DNA of 64,000 nt from positions 124,001 to 188,000 of the forward strand of contig NZ_JNKF01000015.1 of the NCBI RefSeq assembly GCF_000702825.1, in the 5' to 3' direction. This DNA is from Prevotella sp. P6B1. GTDB taxonomy: Bacteria > Bacteroidota > Bacteroidia > Bacteroidales > Bacteroidaceae. Both the position numbers and the translations under genes were made by a program. Below the pieces are notes generated by a model that was given only the letters and a program-made list of their open reading frames with translations, did no database searches and had not been told where the DNA came from. Each line of letters opens with the position of its first letter. Positions within the stretch are counted from its first letter, which is position 1. Positions 33,177 through 42,297 of this stretch are shown here, in pieces.

Positions 33177-34058
33177 ATGAAGAAAATTAGGTTTTTACTC
33201 ATGTCGATGGTTGCAGCTCTTCTTGTTAGCTGCGGTACCACAAACACAGTACCTCTCACAGGTCGTAAACAGAAGCTGATGGTTAGCGATGGCGAAATGT
33301 TGAGCCTCTCTACCCAGCAGTATCAGGAATTCATGAAGACTGCCAAACTCTCAACCGATGCTACTAAGACGGCTATGGTGAAGCGTGTGGGCCAGAATCT
33401 GGCCAATGCGGTGGTAAGTTATCTGAAGGCCAACGGACTTGAGAATGATGTGCAGAACTATAATTGGACCTTTAATCTGGTGGCTGATAAGCAGGCCAAT
33501 GCCTGGTGTATGCCTGGTGGTCTGATTGTGGTTTATGAAGGCTTGCTGCCAATTACACAGGACGAAGCTTCGTTGGCTATCGTTTTGGGACATGAGATTG
33601 CGCATGCTGTTGCACGCCACTCTGCCGAGCAGATGAGCAACCAGATCAAGCAGCAGTATGGTGTGCAGGGTGCAGGGGCGCTGGCCAGCATCCTGGGTGT
33701 AGGCAGCAATACAGTTGCCGTCGGTCAGGCTGTGGTCAACTCTGGTATCAAGTTGTTTAACCTTAAATACTCGCGTAACCACGAGAACGAGGCTGATCAC
33801 ATGGGGCTGATTTTCGCTGCTATGGCAGGCTATGATCCCAATGTTGCTGTCACCTTCTGGCAGCGCATGTCGGCAGCCAGCACCAATACTACCGCCGAGT
33901 TCCTGAGCGATCACCCATCTGACGCTACCCGTATCAAGAATATCCAGGGATGGTTGCCCGAGGCTCAGCAGTATTACAAGCCCAAGACTACTGCTAAGAA
34001 GACTACCACCACAAAGAAAACAACCACCAAGAAGACTACAACAACAAAAAAGAAATAA
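33177..34058 (+). CDS. M48-family lipoprotein metalloprotease (LoiP/BepA-like)
   Basis: 293 residues. Lipobox LLVSC puts the acylated Cys at 19. The zinc motif HEIAH lies at 139-143, and the third ligand is in the NHENEADHMG segment near 205. The C-terminal ~25 residues are a Lys/Thr repeat tail (TTKKTTTKKTTTTKKK). It fits small outer-membrane or periplasmic M48 quality-control proteases. Immediately followed (0 bp) by the C1 peptidase gene, which starts on the base after the stop, so the two are cotranscribed and perhaps work together on peptide turnover. Confidence 0.92.
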   Translation: MKKIRFLLMSMVAALLVSCGTTNTVPLTGRKQKLMVSDGEMLSLSTQQYQEFMKTAKLSTDATKTAMVKRVGQNLANAVVSYLKANGLENDVQNYNWTFNLVADKQANAWCMPGGLIVVYEGLLPITQDEASLAIVLGHEIAHAVARHSAEQMSNQIKQQYGVQGAGALASILGVGSNTVAVGQAVVNSGIKLFNLKYSRNHENEADHMGLIFAAMAGYDPNVAVTFWQRMSAASTNTTAEFLSDHPSDATRIKNIQGWLPEAQQYYKPKTTAKKTTTTKKTTTKKTTTTKKK

Positions 34059-35462
34059 ATGAATAAACTTACAATGACTTTCGCGTTTGCTGCCTGTGCT
34101 ATGGTGGCACAAGCGCAGACACAGGGTGGAGGCATTTCTGCCCAGATGTTACAGGAAATCCAGAAGGAGCAGAAACAATGTGGTAAGGAGCGTGTCATCG
34201 CCAATGCTATCTATGGCATGAGCATCGATGCGCTGGCTAAGAACTATAAGGTAGCCGCCAAACCTATCGACACCCATTTCTCGGTCGAAACCCGTAAGCA
34301 GTCTATCACCGACCAGAAGTCGTCAGGACGTTGCTGGATGTTCAGCGGACTGAATGTGCTGCGTTCAAACTATATGTCGCATGCCGATTCTGTTAGCATC
34401 GAGTTCTCACAGGCTTACCTGTTCTTCTGGGATCAGTTGGAAAAGGCTAACCTGATGTTGCAGGGCGTCATCGATACTGCCAAGAAACCTATCGACGACC
34501 AGCGTGTGCAGTTCTTCTTCCACTCGCCCATCGGCGATGGTGGTACCTTCTGCGGTGTGGCCGATCTGGCACCCAAGTACGGGCTGGTGCCCTCGGAGAT
34601 TATGCCGGAGACTTACACCAGCGAGAATACCTCGAAGGCTCGTAGTCTGGTTTCTTCAAAGCTGCGCGAGTTCGGACTGCAGTTGCGTGATATGGTAGCC
34701 AAGAAAAAGAGTACTGCCGATATCCAGAAGGCTAAGACCGAAATGCTGGCTCAGATTTATCGCATGCTGAAGCTGACCCTCGGCGCGCCTGTCGAGAAAT
34801 TCACCTATGCCTTCCACGATAAAGCTGGTCGCCAGCTGGGAGAGGCCAAGGAGTACACGCCGCTGAGCTTCTATAAGGAGGTTGTTGGCGGCGATATTAA
34901 GAACACGTTTATCATGGTGATGAACGACCCACGTCGTGAGTACTATAAGACCTACGAGGTAGAGTACGACCGCCATACCTATGATGGCAGCAACTGGCGC
35001 TATCTCAACTTGCCTATGGAGGAAATCGAGCAGCTGGCCATCGCTTCACTCAAGGATGGACGCAAGATGTACAGCTCGTACGATGTGGCTAAGTTCCTGG
35101 ATCGCAAACGTGGCTATGCTTCGTTAGATAATTTCGACTATGGATCGGTATTCGGTACAACCTTTAAGATGGACAAGGCTCAGCGTATCAGTACTTTCGA
35201 TAGTGGTTCTACTCACGCTATGACACTTACGGCTGTTGACCTTGATAAGCAGGGAAAGCCAGTAAAGTGGAAGGTTGAGAATTCTTGGGGCGCCAACAAT
35301 GGAAGCCAGGGATGCATCATCATGACAGCTGAGTGGTTCCGTGAGTACATGTTCCGTCTCGTTGTCAATAAAAAGTATGTATCTGAGAAGCTTCTGAAGG
35401 CATATGAAACTAAGCCTGTTATGGTTATGCCCGAGGATCCCTTATTCTTACCTGATGAATAA
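34059..35462 (+). CDS. Secreted C1 (papain-fold, PepC/bleomycin-hydrolase-like) peptidase
   Basis: 467 residues. Signal peptide to about residue 19 (CAMVAQAQ). The catalytic Cys is C92 in SSGRCWMFSG, His in STHAMTLTAV (H386) and Asn in KVENSWGANN (N408); these are in family order. Bleomycin-hydrolase-type aminopeptidases of Bacteroidetes often carry a signal peptide. It may trim peptides in the periplasm, in line with the upstream M48 protease. Its 3' end overlaps the SDR start by 8 bp. Confidence 0.93.
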   Translation: MNKLTMTFAFAACAMVAQAQTQGGGISAQMLQEIQKEQKQCGKERVIANAIYGMSIDALAKNYKVAAKPIDTHFSVETRKQSITDQKSSGRCWMFSGLNVLRSNYMSHADSVSIEFSQAYLFFWDQLEKANLMLQGVIDTAKKPIDDQRVQFFFHSPIGDGGTFCGVADLAPKYGLVPSEIMPETYTSENTSKARSLVSSKLREFGLQLRDMVAKKKSTADIQKAKTEMLAQIYRMLKLTLGAPVEKFTYAFHDKAGRQLGEAKEYTPLSFYKEVVGGDIKNTFIMVMNDPRREYYKTYEVEYDRHTYDGSNWRYLNLPMEEIEQLAIASLKDGRKMYSSYDVAKFLDRKRGYASLDNFDYGSVFGTTFKMDKAQRISTFDSGSTHAMTLTAVDLDKQGKPVKWKVENSWGANNGSQGCIIMTAEWFREYMFRLVVNKKYVSEKLLKAYETKPVMVMPEDPLFLPDE

Positions 35463-36162
35463 AGCAATTGTCATAGGTGCCTCTTCAGGCATCGGATTCG
35501 AAGTGGCACGCCTATTGCTCCAGCGCGGCTGGGCAGTAGGCGTGGCTGCGCGTCGTAAGGACCTGTTGCAGCATGTCGGAGCTACCGATATCGAGCAGAT
35601 CGATGTAACCAGTGCCGATGCGCCGGATAGGCTGATGACGCTGATAGAGCGTATGGGCGGCATGAACTTGTTTTTCTATGCCTCGGGTATCGGTAAACAG
35701 AATCGCGAGCTTACTCCCGATATCGAGTTGGCTACTGTCGAGACCAATGGGATGGGGTTCGTCCGCATGATTGGAGCTGCCTATCGCTATTTTGCCCAAC
35801 AGGGTGGGGGCCATATCGCTGCTATCACTTCGATAGCCGGAACCAAGGGCTTAGGGCCAGCTCCCGCTTACTCGGCTACCAAAGCCATGCAGAACGTTTA
35901 TCTGCAGGCGTTGGAGCAACAGGCTCATGCTCGTAAACTCGATATCCGGTTTACTGATATCCGTCCGGGCTTTGTTGATACAGCCCTGCTTAGCGGTACA
36001 TTCCATTATCCCATGATGCTCAAACCTCAGGCTGTAGCCCGTGAGATTGTCTCTGCCATCGAGCATCATCGCCATATCCGCGTCATCGATTGGAAGTATC
36101 GTATTCTTACTGCTGTCTGGCGTCGCATTCCACGCTGTTTCTGGCGTAAAATCAAGTTGTAA
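35455..36162 (+). CDS. Short-chain dehydrogenase/reductase
   Basis: 235 residues from ATG 35455 (MNKAIVIGASSGIGFEVARL), a start inside the end of the C1 peptidase gene. Cofactor motif GASSGIG at 8-14, NADP-preferring basic region AARRKD, and the active site Ser-Tyr-Lys in ITSIAGTKG and YSATKA. The substrate is unknown. Third gene of an M48-C1-SDR operon; the functional link to the proteases is unclear and may be just operon packing. Confidence 0.9.
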   Translation: MNKAIVIGASSGIGFEVARLLLQRGWAVGVAARRKDLLQHVGATDIEQIDVTSADAPDRLMTLIERMGGMNLFFYASGIGKQNRELTPDIELATVETNGMGFVRMIGAAYRYFAQQGGGHIAAITSIAGTKGLGPAPAYSATKAMQNVYLQALEQQAHARKLDIRFTDIRPGFVDTALLSGTFHYPMMLKPQAVAREIVSAIEHHRHIRVIDWKYRILTAVWRRIPRCFWRKIKL

Positions 36163-36261
36163 TAGTGCATATTCTTGCAGAGATATACCCATTGTATTTA
36201 GGGGAGGGCATATTTCTTGTTAAAATCTATTAAAACGCGCAAGTTTTCCGATTAAAAATTG

Positions 36262-36269
36262 TACTTTTG
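36262..36269 (+). promoter_or_regulatory. -7 promoter box of the XRE/cupin-ligase operon
   Basis: TACTTTTG, about 40 bp upstream of ATG 36309. Confidence 0.65.
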
Positions 36270-36308
36270 CCCATGGAAACAGTAGTGAGAAAATAAATTG
36301 AAAAGAAG

Positions 36309-36890
36309 ATGAATAATCATTCAATCGTAGGTGCCAAAATCAAGGGCCTCAGAGAAACCAAGAATCTCAGCATTGAAGAAATTGCCGAGCGTAGCGGTCT
36401 GACCGTGGAGCAGATTAACAGTATCGAAACAAACCAGAACCTGCCATCGTTGGGGCCGCTGATCAAGATAGCCCGTGCCTTGGGTGTTCGTTTGGGTACA
36501 TTTATGGACGATAATGACGATCTGGGTCCCATCGTGACACGTGCAAAGGATCGTGAGGCCGATAACAGTATCAGCTTCAGTAATGATGCTACCGATTCCC
36601 GCAAGCATATGGAGTATCACCCTCTCGCTCAGCAGAAGGCTGGTCGACACATGGAGCCGTTCGTTATTGATATCAATCCTGAGGAGAGTCCTGAGTTCCA
36701 ACTTTCGGCCCACGAGGGTGAGGAGTTTATCTACGTGATGCAAGGTGAGGTTGAGATTGTGTATGGCAAGGAGACCTATAGCTTGAAGGAGGGTGACAGC
36801 ATCTTCTACGATAGTATCGTGAAGCATCATGTACATGGTGCTCCTGGCAAGAGTGCAAAAATCTTAGCAGTAGTATATATTCCATTCTAA
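36309..36890 (+). CDS. XRE/cupin regulator
   Basis: 193 residues. An N-terminal Cro/C1-type helix-turn-helix ([40 protein letters not shown]) is followed by a C-terminal cupin barrel (about 110-190: [19 protein letters not shown] and [20 protein letters not shown]). This is the SutR/PuuR-like architecture in which a small ligand bound in the cupin controls DNA binding. It lies 4 bp upstream of an acyl-CoA ligase gene, so it likely senses fatty acid or acyl-CoA status and governs the ligase. Confidence 0.92.
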   Translation: MNNHSIVGAKIKGLRETKNLSIEEIAERSGLTVEQINSIETNQNLPSLGPLIKIARALGVRLGTFMDDNDDLGPIVTRAKDREADNSISFSNDATDSRKHMEYHPLAQQKAGRHMEPFVIDINPEESPEFQLSAHEGEEFIYVMQGEVEIVYGKETYSLKEGDSIFYDSIVKHHVHGAPGKSAKILAVVYIPF

Positions 36891-36894
36891 GAAG

Positions 36895-38622
36895 ATGAGT
36901 AACGTAAGATTAGATATGGCGGGCAGACCATTGCCCGATAGAACCTATCCTGCTGAGACCGGTTCGGCTGGCTACAAGCTTCATGAGCGTACATTGGGCC
37001 AGTGGCTGGAGTATTGGGCTGAAACTACACCCGATAAGGAGTATATTGTATATAGCGACCGCGATTTGCGTTTTACTTGGTCGAAGTTCAACGAACGTGT
37101 TGACAATCTGGCCAAGGGCTTGATTTCGATAGGCGTGAAGAAGGGATCGAATGTTGGTATCTGGGCTACCAATGTGCCCGACTGGCTTACCTTCCTCTAC
37201 GCTACTGCCAAGATTGGTGCTGTGCTGGTAACAGTTAACACCAACTACAAGCAGAACGAGCTGGAGTATCTGTGCAAGGACTCTGATATGGAGGTGCTTT
37301 GCATTACCGATGGTACTTGGGATTGTAACTATGTTGACATGACCTATACCATGCTGCCAGAGCTGAAAACCTGCGAGCGTGGTCATCTGAACAGCGAACG
37401 ATTCCCCTACCTGAAAAACGTGGTTTATATAGGTATGGAGAAATATCGCGGTATGTATAATACTGCCGAACTTCTGTTGCTTGGCCAGAATGTGGACGAC
37501 GAGCAGCTGAACGAGATGAAGAAGCAGGTGAGCTGTTACGATGTATGCAACATGCAGTACACCAGCGGTACTACCGGATTCCCCAAGGGCGTGATGCTCA
37601 CTCACTATGGTATTTCCAATGATGGCTACTTTACTGGCGAGAACATGGGATTCACCCAGGACGACAAACTCTGCGTCTGTGTTCCTCTGTTCCATTGCTT
37701 TGGTGTGGTGCTTGCCACGATGAACTGTCTGACCCATGGTTGTACCGAGGTGATGGTTGAAAAATTCGATCCTCTGGTGGTACTTGCCTCTATCCATAAG
37801 GAACGTTGTACTGCTGTTTATGGTGTTCCAACGATGTTTATCGCTGAGTTGAACCACCCCATGTTTGATATGTTCGACCTAAGTTGTCTGCGTACGGGTA
37901 TCATGGCTGGTAGCCTATGCCCGATTGAGCTGATGAAGCAGGTAAGCGAGAAAATGTATATGACCATCACAAGTGTTTACGGTCTGACAGAGTCGTCGCC
38001 TGGTATGACGCAGACCTGCCTGAACGATACCTTCGAGCAGCGTTGCACTACCGTAGGTCGCGACTTCCCGTTTGTCGACGTGAAGGTACTTGACCCCGAG
38101 ACGGGTGAGGAGTGTCCTGTTGGCGTGCAGGGTGAGATGTGCTGTAAGGGCTTCAATGTGATGAAGGGCTATTATAAGAACCCGACGGCTACGGCCGAGG
38201 TAATCGATAAGAACGGCTATCTGCATTCTGGCGACCTGGGTGTGAAGGATGAGCAGGGATTCTACAAGATTACCGGGCGTATTAAGGATATGATTATTCG
38301 TGGTGGTGAGAATATATATCCACGCGAAATTGAGGAGTTCCTCTATCATATGCCTGGCATACGTGATGTACAGGTGGCTGCTGTACCTTCTAAGAAATAT
38401 GGTGAGGCTGTAGGTGCCTTCATTATTCTGGAGGAAGGAGTGCAGATGACTCCTGAAGACGTACAGTTATTCTGTCGCGGCAAGATTGCCCGCTACAAGA
38501 TACCTAAGTACGTATTCTTTATCAAGGAGTTCCCGCTAACGGGATCGGGCAAGATCCAGAAGTTTAAACTCAAGGAGATGAGCCTGAAACTATGCGAGGA
38601 ACAAGGAATAGAAGTGATTTAG
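36895..38622 (+). CDS. AMP-forming acyl-CoA synthetase (fatty-acid ligase type)
   Basis: 575 residues. P-loop-like motif [14 protein letters not shown] near 215-228, the A5 motif [13 protein letters not shown]8 region [20 protein letters not shown], and the C-terminal Lys in [14 protein letters not shown]. It activates a carboxylic acid, most likely medium- or long-chain fatty acid, to its CoA ester through an acyl-AMP. It is coupled to the XRE/cupin regulator 4 bp upstream and is followed by a propeller/AraC regulator 28 bp downstream. Confidence 0.94.
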   Translation: MSNVRLDMAGRPLPDRTYPAETGSAGYKLHERTLGQWLEYWAETTPDKEYIVYSDRDLRFTWSKFNERVDNLAKGLISIGVKKGSNVGIWATNVPDWLTFLYATAKIGAVLVTVNTNYKQNELEYLCKDSDMEVLCITDGTWDCNYVDMTYTMLPELKTCERGHLNSERFPYLKNVVYIGMEKYRGMYNTAELLLLGQNVDDEQLNEMKKQVSCYDVCNMQYTSGTTGFPKGVMLTHYGISNDGYFTGENMGFTQDDKLCVCVPLFHCFGVVLATMNCLTHGCTEVMVEKFDPLVVLASIHKERCTAVYGVPTMFIAELNHPMFDMFDLSCLRTGIMAGSLCPIELMKQVSEKMYMTITSVYGLTESSPGMTQTCLNDTFEQRCTTVGRDFPFVDVKVLDPETGEECPVGVQGEMCCKGFNVMKGYYKNPTATAEVIDKNGYLHSGDLGVKDEQGFYKITGRIKDMIIRGGENIYPREIEEFLYHMPGIRDVQVAAVPSKKYGEAVGAFIILEEGVQMTPEDVQLFCRGKIARYKIPKYVFFIKEFPLTGSGKIQKFKLKEMSLKLCEEQGIEVI

Positions 38623-38650
38623 TATCAATAACCTAAAAAGAATATCCGAG

Positions 38651-41107
38651 ATGACCAGAAAAACCTATATACTGCTAACAATTATTCTACTGTCGGTACT
38701 GACAGCAGGTGCGGTGAATGTGTCACCTCGGATATTCCGTAACTACACTTCGGCCAATGGACTGGCTGATAATAGTGCACAGACCATCCATTGTACCAAG
38801 ACTGGACGATTGGTGATTACCACTATCGGCCAGATAAACTTCTTCGATGGTGCCGCGTTTACCTATATCGACCCGCTCGAAGAAAATATCTATGCTTTGT
38901 CTGAGTATCAGGGAAACTACCACCTCTACTTCGACAGGTTCCACCACATCTGGCTGAAGAATACACATAGCGTGACCTGTGTTGACCTGTTGACAGAGCG
39001 ATTCACAAAATCCATTGAAGATGAGTTCCGTCAGTTTGGTGTAACAGAGCGCGTGAAAGACCTGTTTGTAGATAGTACAGGCATCGTGTGGTTGTTAATT
39101 GATAAGGGGCTCTTCAATGTGAAGACCAAGAAGATTATCAAGCTGCGCGAACAGTTTAACTTGCAGGATCTGGAAGTATATAAGAATCAGTACGTAATGC
39201 TATTCTATGACAACGGACTGATGGAGATGTACGACCAGGAGTCAGGTAAGAAGTTGATTGAGAATAGAGCCTATACCGATAAGGATAATGTGCGCTATAA
39301 TCAGTCATCGCTGGTGAAGGTCGATGGTAGCAACGTGTATCAGATTCGCAATGGCAACAAGGAGGCTATCCTGATGAAATATGATGTGAATCTGAACGAA
39401 TGGTCGGAGCTGATGCGTACGCCCTACCATATGAATAATATGGCGATTCGTGACTCTTTGCTCTATGTGCCTTGCGAATATGGTTACTGGATCTATAATG
39501 TGAAAACCCATGAGGCTGATCACGTTGAAGCTGTAGTGCTTGAGAGTGGCCAGACATTGGTAACCGATGTAAACGTGATAACGTTCGACCGTCAGGGAGG
39601 CATGTGGGTAGGTACTGAGAAGCGTGGTCTGCTCTATTCGAAACCTTATAAGTCGCCGTTCATGGTTTATAAGTGGGGTGATAGTAAGGCAAATCACTAT
39701 GGTGCCATGATGAACCATCGGGTTGACGAGTGGCCCATGTTCAGAAGCCGTATGGTGAACTGTGTCTACAAGGATTCACGTGGCTGGACATGGGTGGGAA
39801 CTGCTCAAGGTCTGCAGCTATACCGTCGCGAGAATGATCTATTGCCTCAGGTTTATACCATGAAGGACGGTCTCTACAACAATATCGTACACTCTATTGT
39901 TGAAGATCTCAATCATAACATCTGGGTGGCTACCAGCTATGGTATTTCTGTAGTGCTGTTCAGAGAGGATGGACGAGTGCATTTTATCAACAGCTATAAC
40001 CAGTATGATCATGTCCCTAACGAGGTATTTGTGAATGGTAAGGCCATGCGTTTGCCTGATGGTCACATCGTGATGCAGTCGCTCGATCATGTTATTGAGT
40101 TCGATCCAGGTCAGATGACTACCTTAGGTGGCGATTATCCGTTTGAGATCTATCCCAAGTTGATTAAGCTGATGGTGAATGGTGTCGATGTTGATCCTAC
40201 GACTGAGATTGATGGTAAACGCATTCTCGACAGAGCATTGAGCCGTGTATGGGGCCTCGACCTGAACTACAATCAGAACTCGCTGACATTGGTTTTCTCT
40301 GCGCTCAACTATTTCCGCCCACAGCAGACGTTCTACCGTGTGAGAGTTCGTGGATTAGATGATGAATGGCGAGTGCTGACTCCATATAGTTCCGACGGAA
40401 TGGTTGATAAGCAGGGCTTGCTGCATCTGCCGCTGATGGCCTTGCGTCCTGGTTCGTATGTATTAGAGGTGCAGGCATCGTTGGTTCCTGATAAGTGGAC
40501 AACGCGCGCCTACGAATGGGAGATTAATGTGCACGAGCCGTGGTGGCGCACCACAGGTGTGTTTATGCTGTTAGCAGGGGTAATACTGATCCTGTTCTTC
40601 ATCAATCTGTTCTACTATATGAAGAACACCAATTTGCGTGCTATGCGTAATAGTGAGGAGACTGGACTGATAAAGCGTATCTACAACTTTATTGACCGAT
40701 GCAGTACCAGTGGCGATGTGCTGGAACCTTCGCCCGAAGAATACAGTCAGGCTGATCCTGATCTACAGAATGAGTTGGCACCAGAGTTTGTGACAGTCAT
40801 TGAAAAGATTATGCCTGTGGTACGTGCGGAAAAGAAAAAGAAAAAGATTACGATGCGAAAGTTGAGCGGTGCTGCCGGTATCGACGTCAAGGAGTTCTAT
40901 GCGCTCATTACAGCAAACATCTTTAAGAGTCCGCGTCAGCTGATCAAGAAGTCACGTTTGGCTGAGGCAGAGCATATGCTGCGTACTACCAAGGAGCCTA
41001 TTGACAGTATTGCTGAGAAGTGTGGTTTCGTATCAGCCAACTATTTCATCGCCTCTTTCTTCCAGGCGCATCACATTACTCCAGAGGCGTATCGGCAAAG
41101 GCGGTAA
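38651..41107 (+). CDS. Membrane one-component regulator: two-component-type propeller, Y_Y_Y, TM, AraC HTH
   Basis: 818 residues. Signal/anchor MTRKTYILLTIILLSVLTAG, two beta-propeller-like halves (about 30-540, motifs IWLKNTHSVTCVDL, GMWVGTEKRGLLYS, GWTWVGTAQGLQLYR, IWVATSYGISVVLF), a Y_Y_Y domain (about 555-625), one TM helix (about 632-655) and a C-terminal AraC-type DNA-binding domain (about 705-818: IDSIAEKCGFVSANYFIASF). This is the hybrid two-component layout of Bacteroidales without its histidine kinase and receiver parts. It should bind a periplasmic ligand and control genes directly from the membrane. Its 3' end overlaps the convergent DUF5103 gene by 32 bp. Confidence 0.9.
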   Translation: MTRKTYILLTIILLSVLTAGAVNVSPRIFRNYTSANGLADNSAQTIHCTKTGRLVITTIGQINFFDGAAFTYIDPLEENIYALSEYQGNYHLYFDRFHHIWLKNTHSVTCVDLLTERFTKSIEDEFRQFGVTERVKDLFVDSTGIVWLLIDKGLFNVKTKKIIKLREQFNLQDLEVYKNQYVMLFYDNGLMEMYDQESGKKLIENRAYTDKDNVRYNQSSLVKVDGSNVYQIRNGNKEAILMKYDVNLNEWSELMRTPYHMNNMAIRDSLLYVPCEYGYWIYNVKTHEADHVEAVVLESGQTLVTDVNVITFDRQGGMWVGTEKRGLLYSKPYKSPFMVYKWGDSKANHYGAMMNHRVDEWPMFRSRMVNCVYKDSRGWTWVGTAQGLQLYRRENDLLPQVYTMKDGLYNNIVHSIVEDLNHNIWVATSYGISVVLFREDGRVHFINSYNQYDHVPNEVFVNGKAMRLPDGHIVMQSLDHVIEFDPGQMTTLGGDYPFEIYPKLIKLMVNGVDVDPTTEIDGKRILDRALSRVWGLDLNYNQNSLTLVFSALNYFRPQQTFYRVRVRGLDDEWRVLTPYSSDGMVDKQGLLHLPLMALRPGSYVLEVQASLVPDKWTTRAYEWEINVHEPWWRTTGVFMLLAGVILILFFINLFYYMKNTNLRAMRNSEETGLIKRIYNFIDRCSTSGDVLEPSPEEYSQADPDLQNELAPEFVTVIEKIMPVVRAEKKKKKITMRKLSGAAGIDVKEFYALITANIFKSPRQLIKKSRLAEAEHMLRTTKEPIDSIAEKCGFVSANYFIASFFQAHHITPEAYRQRR

Positions 41108-42293
41108 GTCGCCAGGTGCGATCAGCGCTACCTTTGTAGTAGATCAGAGCTTGATAATGATTCTCGGTTTGGTAGTAGCTACCCTCGCTGGGTAGCAGCT
41201 GGTTCTTATTGTCACCACAAAGATACTGATAATTGTAATACCCTTGTTTCTGCAGGACGCTGGCTGTGTAGATGCCTTCGACGGGGTCGTAGCGCATCAG
41301 GTAGGTGTCAGGTTGTTCCATAGTCCAGCGGCCGCTGATATAGATGCGTTGTCCAACAGTTGATTTGAGGCGGTAGTTCACCCATACATACTCGCTTGAT
41401 GTATCGTTCTCACTATTGTCGCTATTACGGATGCAGTAGGCACCATTGGCATCCTCATCGTAGAGGTAGTTTGGACGTGGCTCGTCGGCAAATGGATATA
41501 CCTGATAGTTGTCACCATCCCACAGAATATGGTCGATGCCCATTGTGGGGTGACTCACATCGAGTATCTCGTACTTACGATACTCGTTGCCTGCATCGAA
41601 TATCAAATGTTGGTTGTGGGTCCATGCTAAGCCGTTTTGGGTGGTGATGTTGGCTTTGGCGTTCCACTTCATGTCGCGTTCCTGAGCATTCTGCATCACT
41701 ACGGCGCAGATTTGTTCTTCAGGGTTAGTCACAGGAAGTGATCCGTAGTCCAGTCGCATAGATACCTGCTGGTGGCTCTGACGTGTGTCAATATCTGTAT
41801 TGCTGGTGGCACTCATACTCAGCTTCATCTGCTGCTCTGTTACCATAAACTCGGCCACCAGCACTTCGCGGTTGTCATCATCTTCGTCCAGAATGTGTAC
41901 TCGGTAGTTGCCGCTTAGCTTCAGCTGGCATCGGTCGTTGGGTAGCTGTAACTGGTAGTGGGTGTAGGAGATGATGGTGTTATGGGAGTGTTCATACTCA
42001 TCGATGGTGTTACCATTGAATCCTGACAGCCAGTCGCTCTCAAAGAGCCCCTCGGATGGCGTCCAGTCAGCTTCGCAATGTTCTATATGGTAGATATAGC
42101 GATGATAGTTATGCGATAGTTCATCGAACGAGATGGTGAGCACATCGTCGCTGCCCAAGAGCATGATTGGGGCTGACTGCCAATTGCCGTTGACCACCGT
42201 CTGTAGCGATTTAACGTTGGGGGCTGTGATACGGCTTTTGGCAATGCCCAAAAGTGGCAACGCAAGGAGCAACGAGAGAAAAAACTTTTTCAC
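41076..42293 (-). CDS. DUF5103 / type IX secretion system plug-type protein
   Basis: 405 residues. Signal peptide MKKFFLSLLLALPLLGIAKS. The N-terminal beta domain (FDELSHNYHRYIYHIEHCEA, ADWTPSEGLFESDWLSGFN) is the marker of DUF5103 proteins, now linked to the type IX secretion plug. The C-terminal half has a second beta domain (YLMRYDPVEGIYTASVLQKQ). It is last in a long leftward run after fbp, from which it is separated by 4 bp. It overlaps the 3' end of the propeller/AraC gene. Confidence 0.88.
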   Translation of the reverse strand: MKKFFLSLLLALPLLGIAKSRITAPNVKSLQTVVNGNWQSAPIMLLGSDDVLTISFDELSHNYHRYIYHIEHCEADWTPSEGLFESDWLSGFNGNTIDEYEHSHNTIISYTHYQLQLPNDRCQLKLSGNYRVHILDEDDDNREVLVAEFMVTEQQMKLSMSATSNTDIDTRQSHQQVSMRLDYGSLPVTNPEEQICAVVMQNAQERDMKWNAKANITTQNGLAWTHNQHLIFDAGNEYRKYEILDVSHPTMGIDHILWDGDNYQVYPFADEPRPNYLYDEDANGAYCIRNSDNSENDTSSEYVWVNYRLKSTVGQRIYISGRWTMEQPDTYLMRYDPVEGIYTASVLQKQGYYNYQYLCGDNKNQLLPSEGSYYQTENHYQALIYYKGSADRTWRLTAFADTPLE

Positions 42294-42297
42294 CTTT

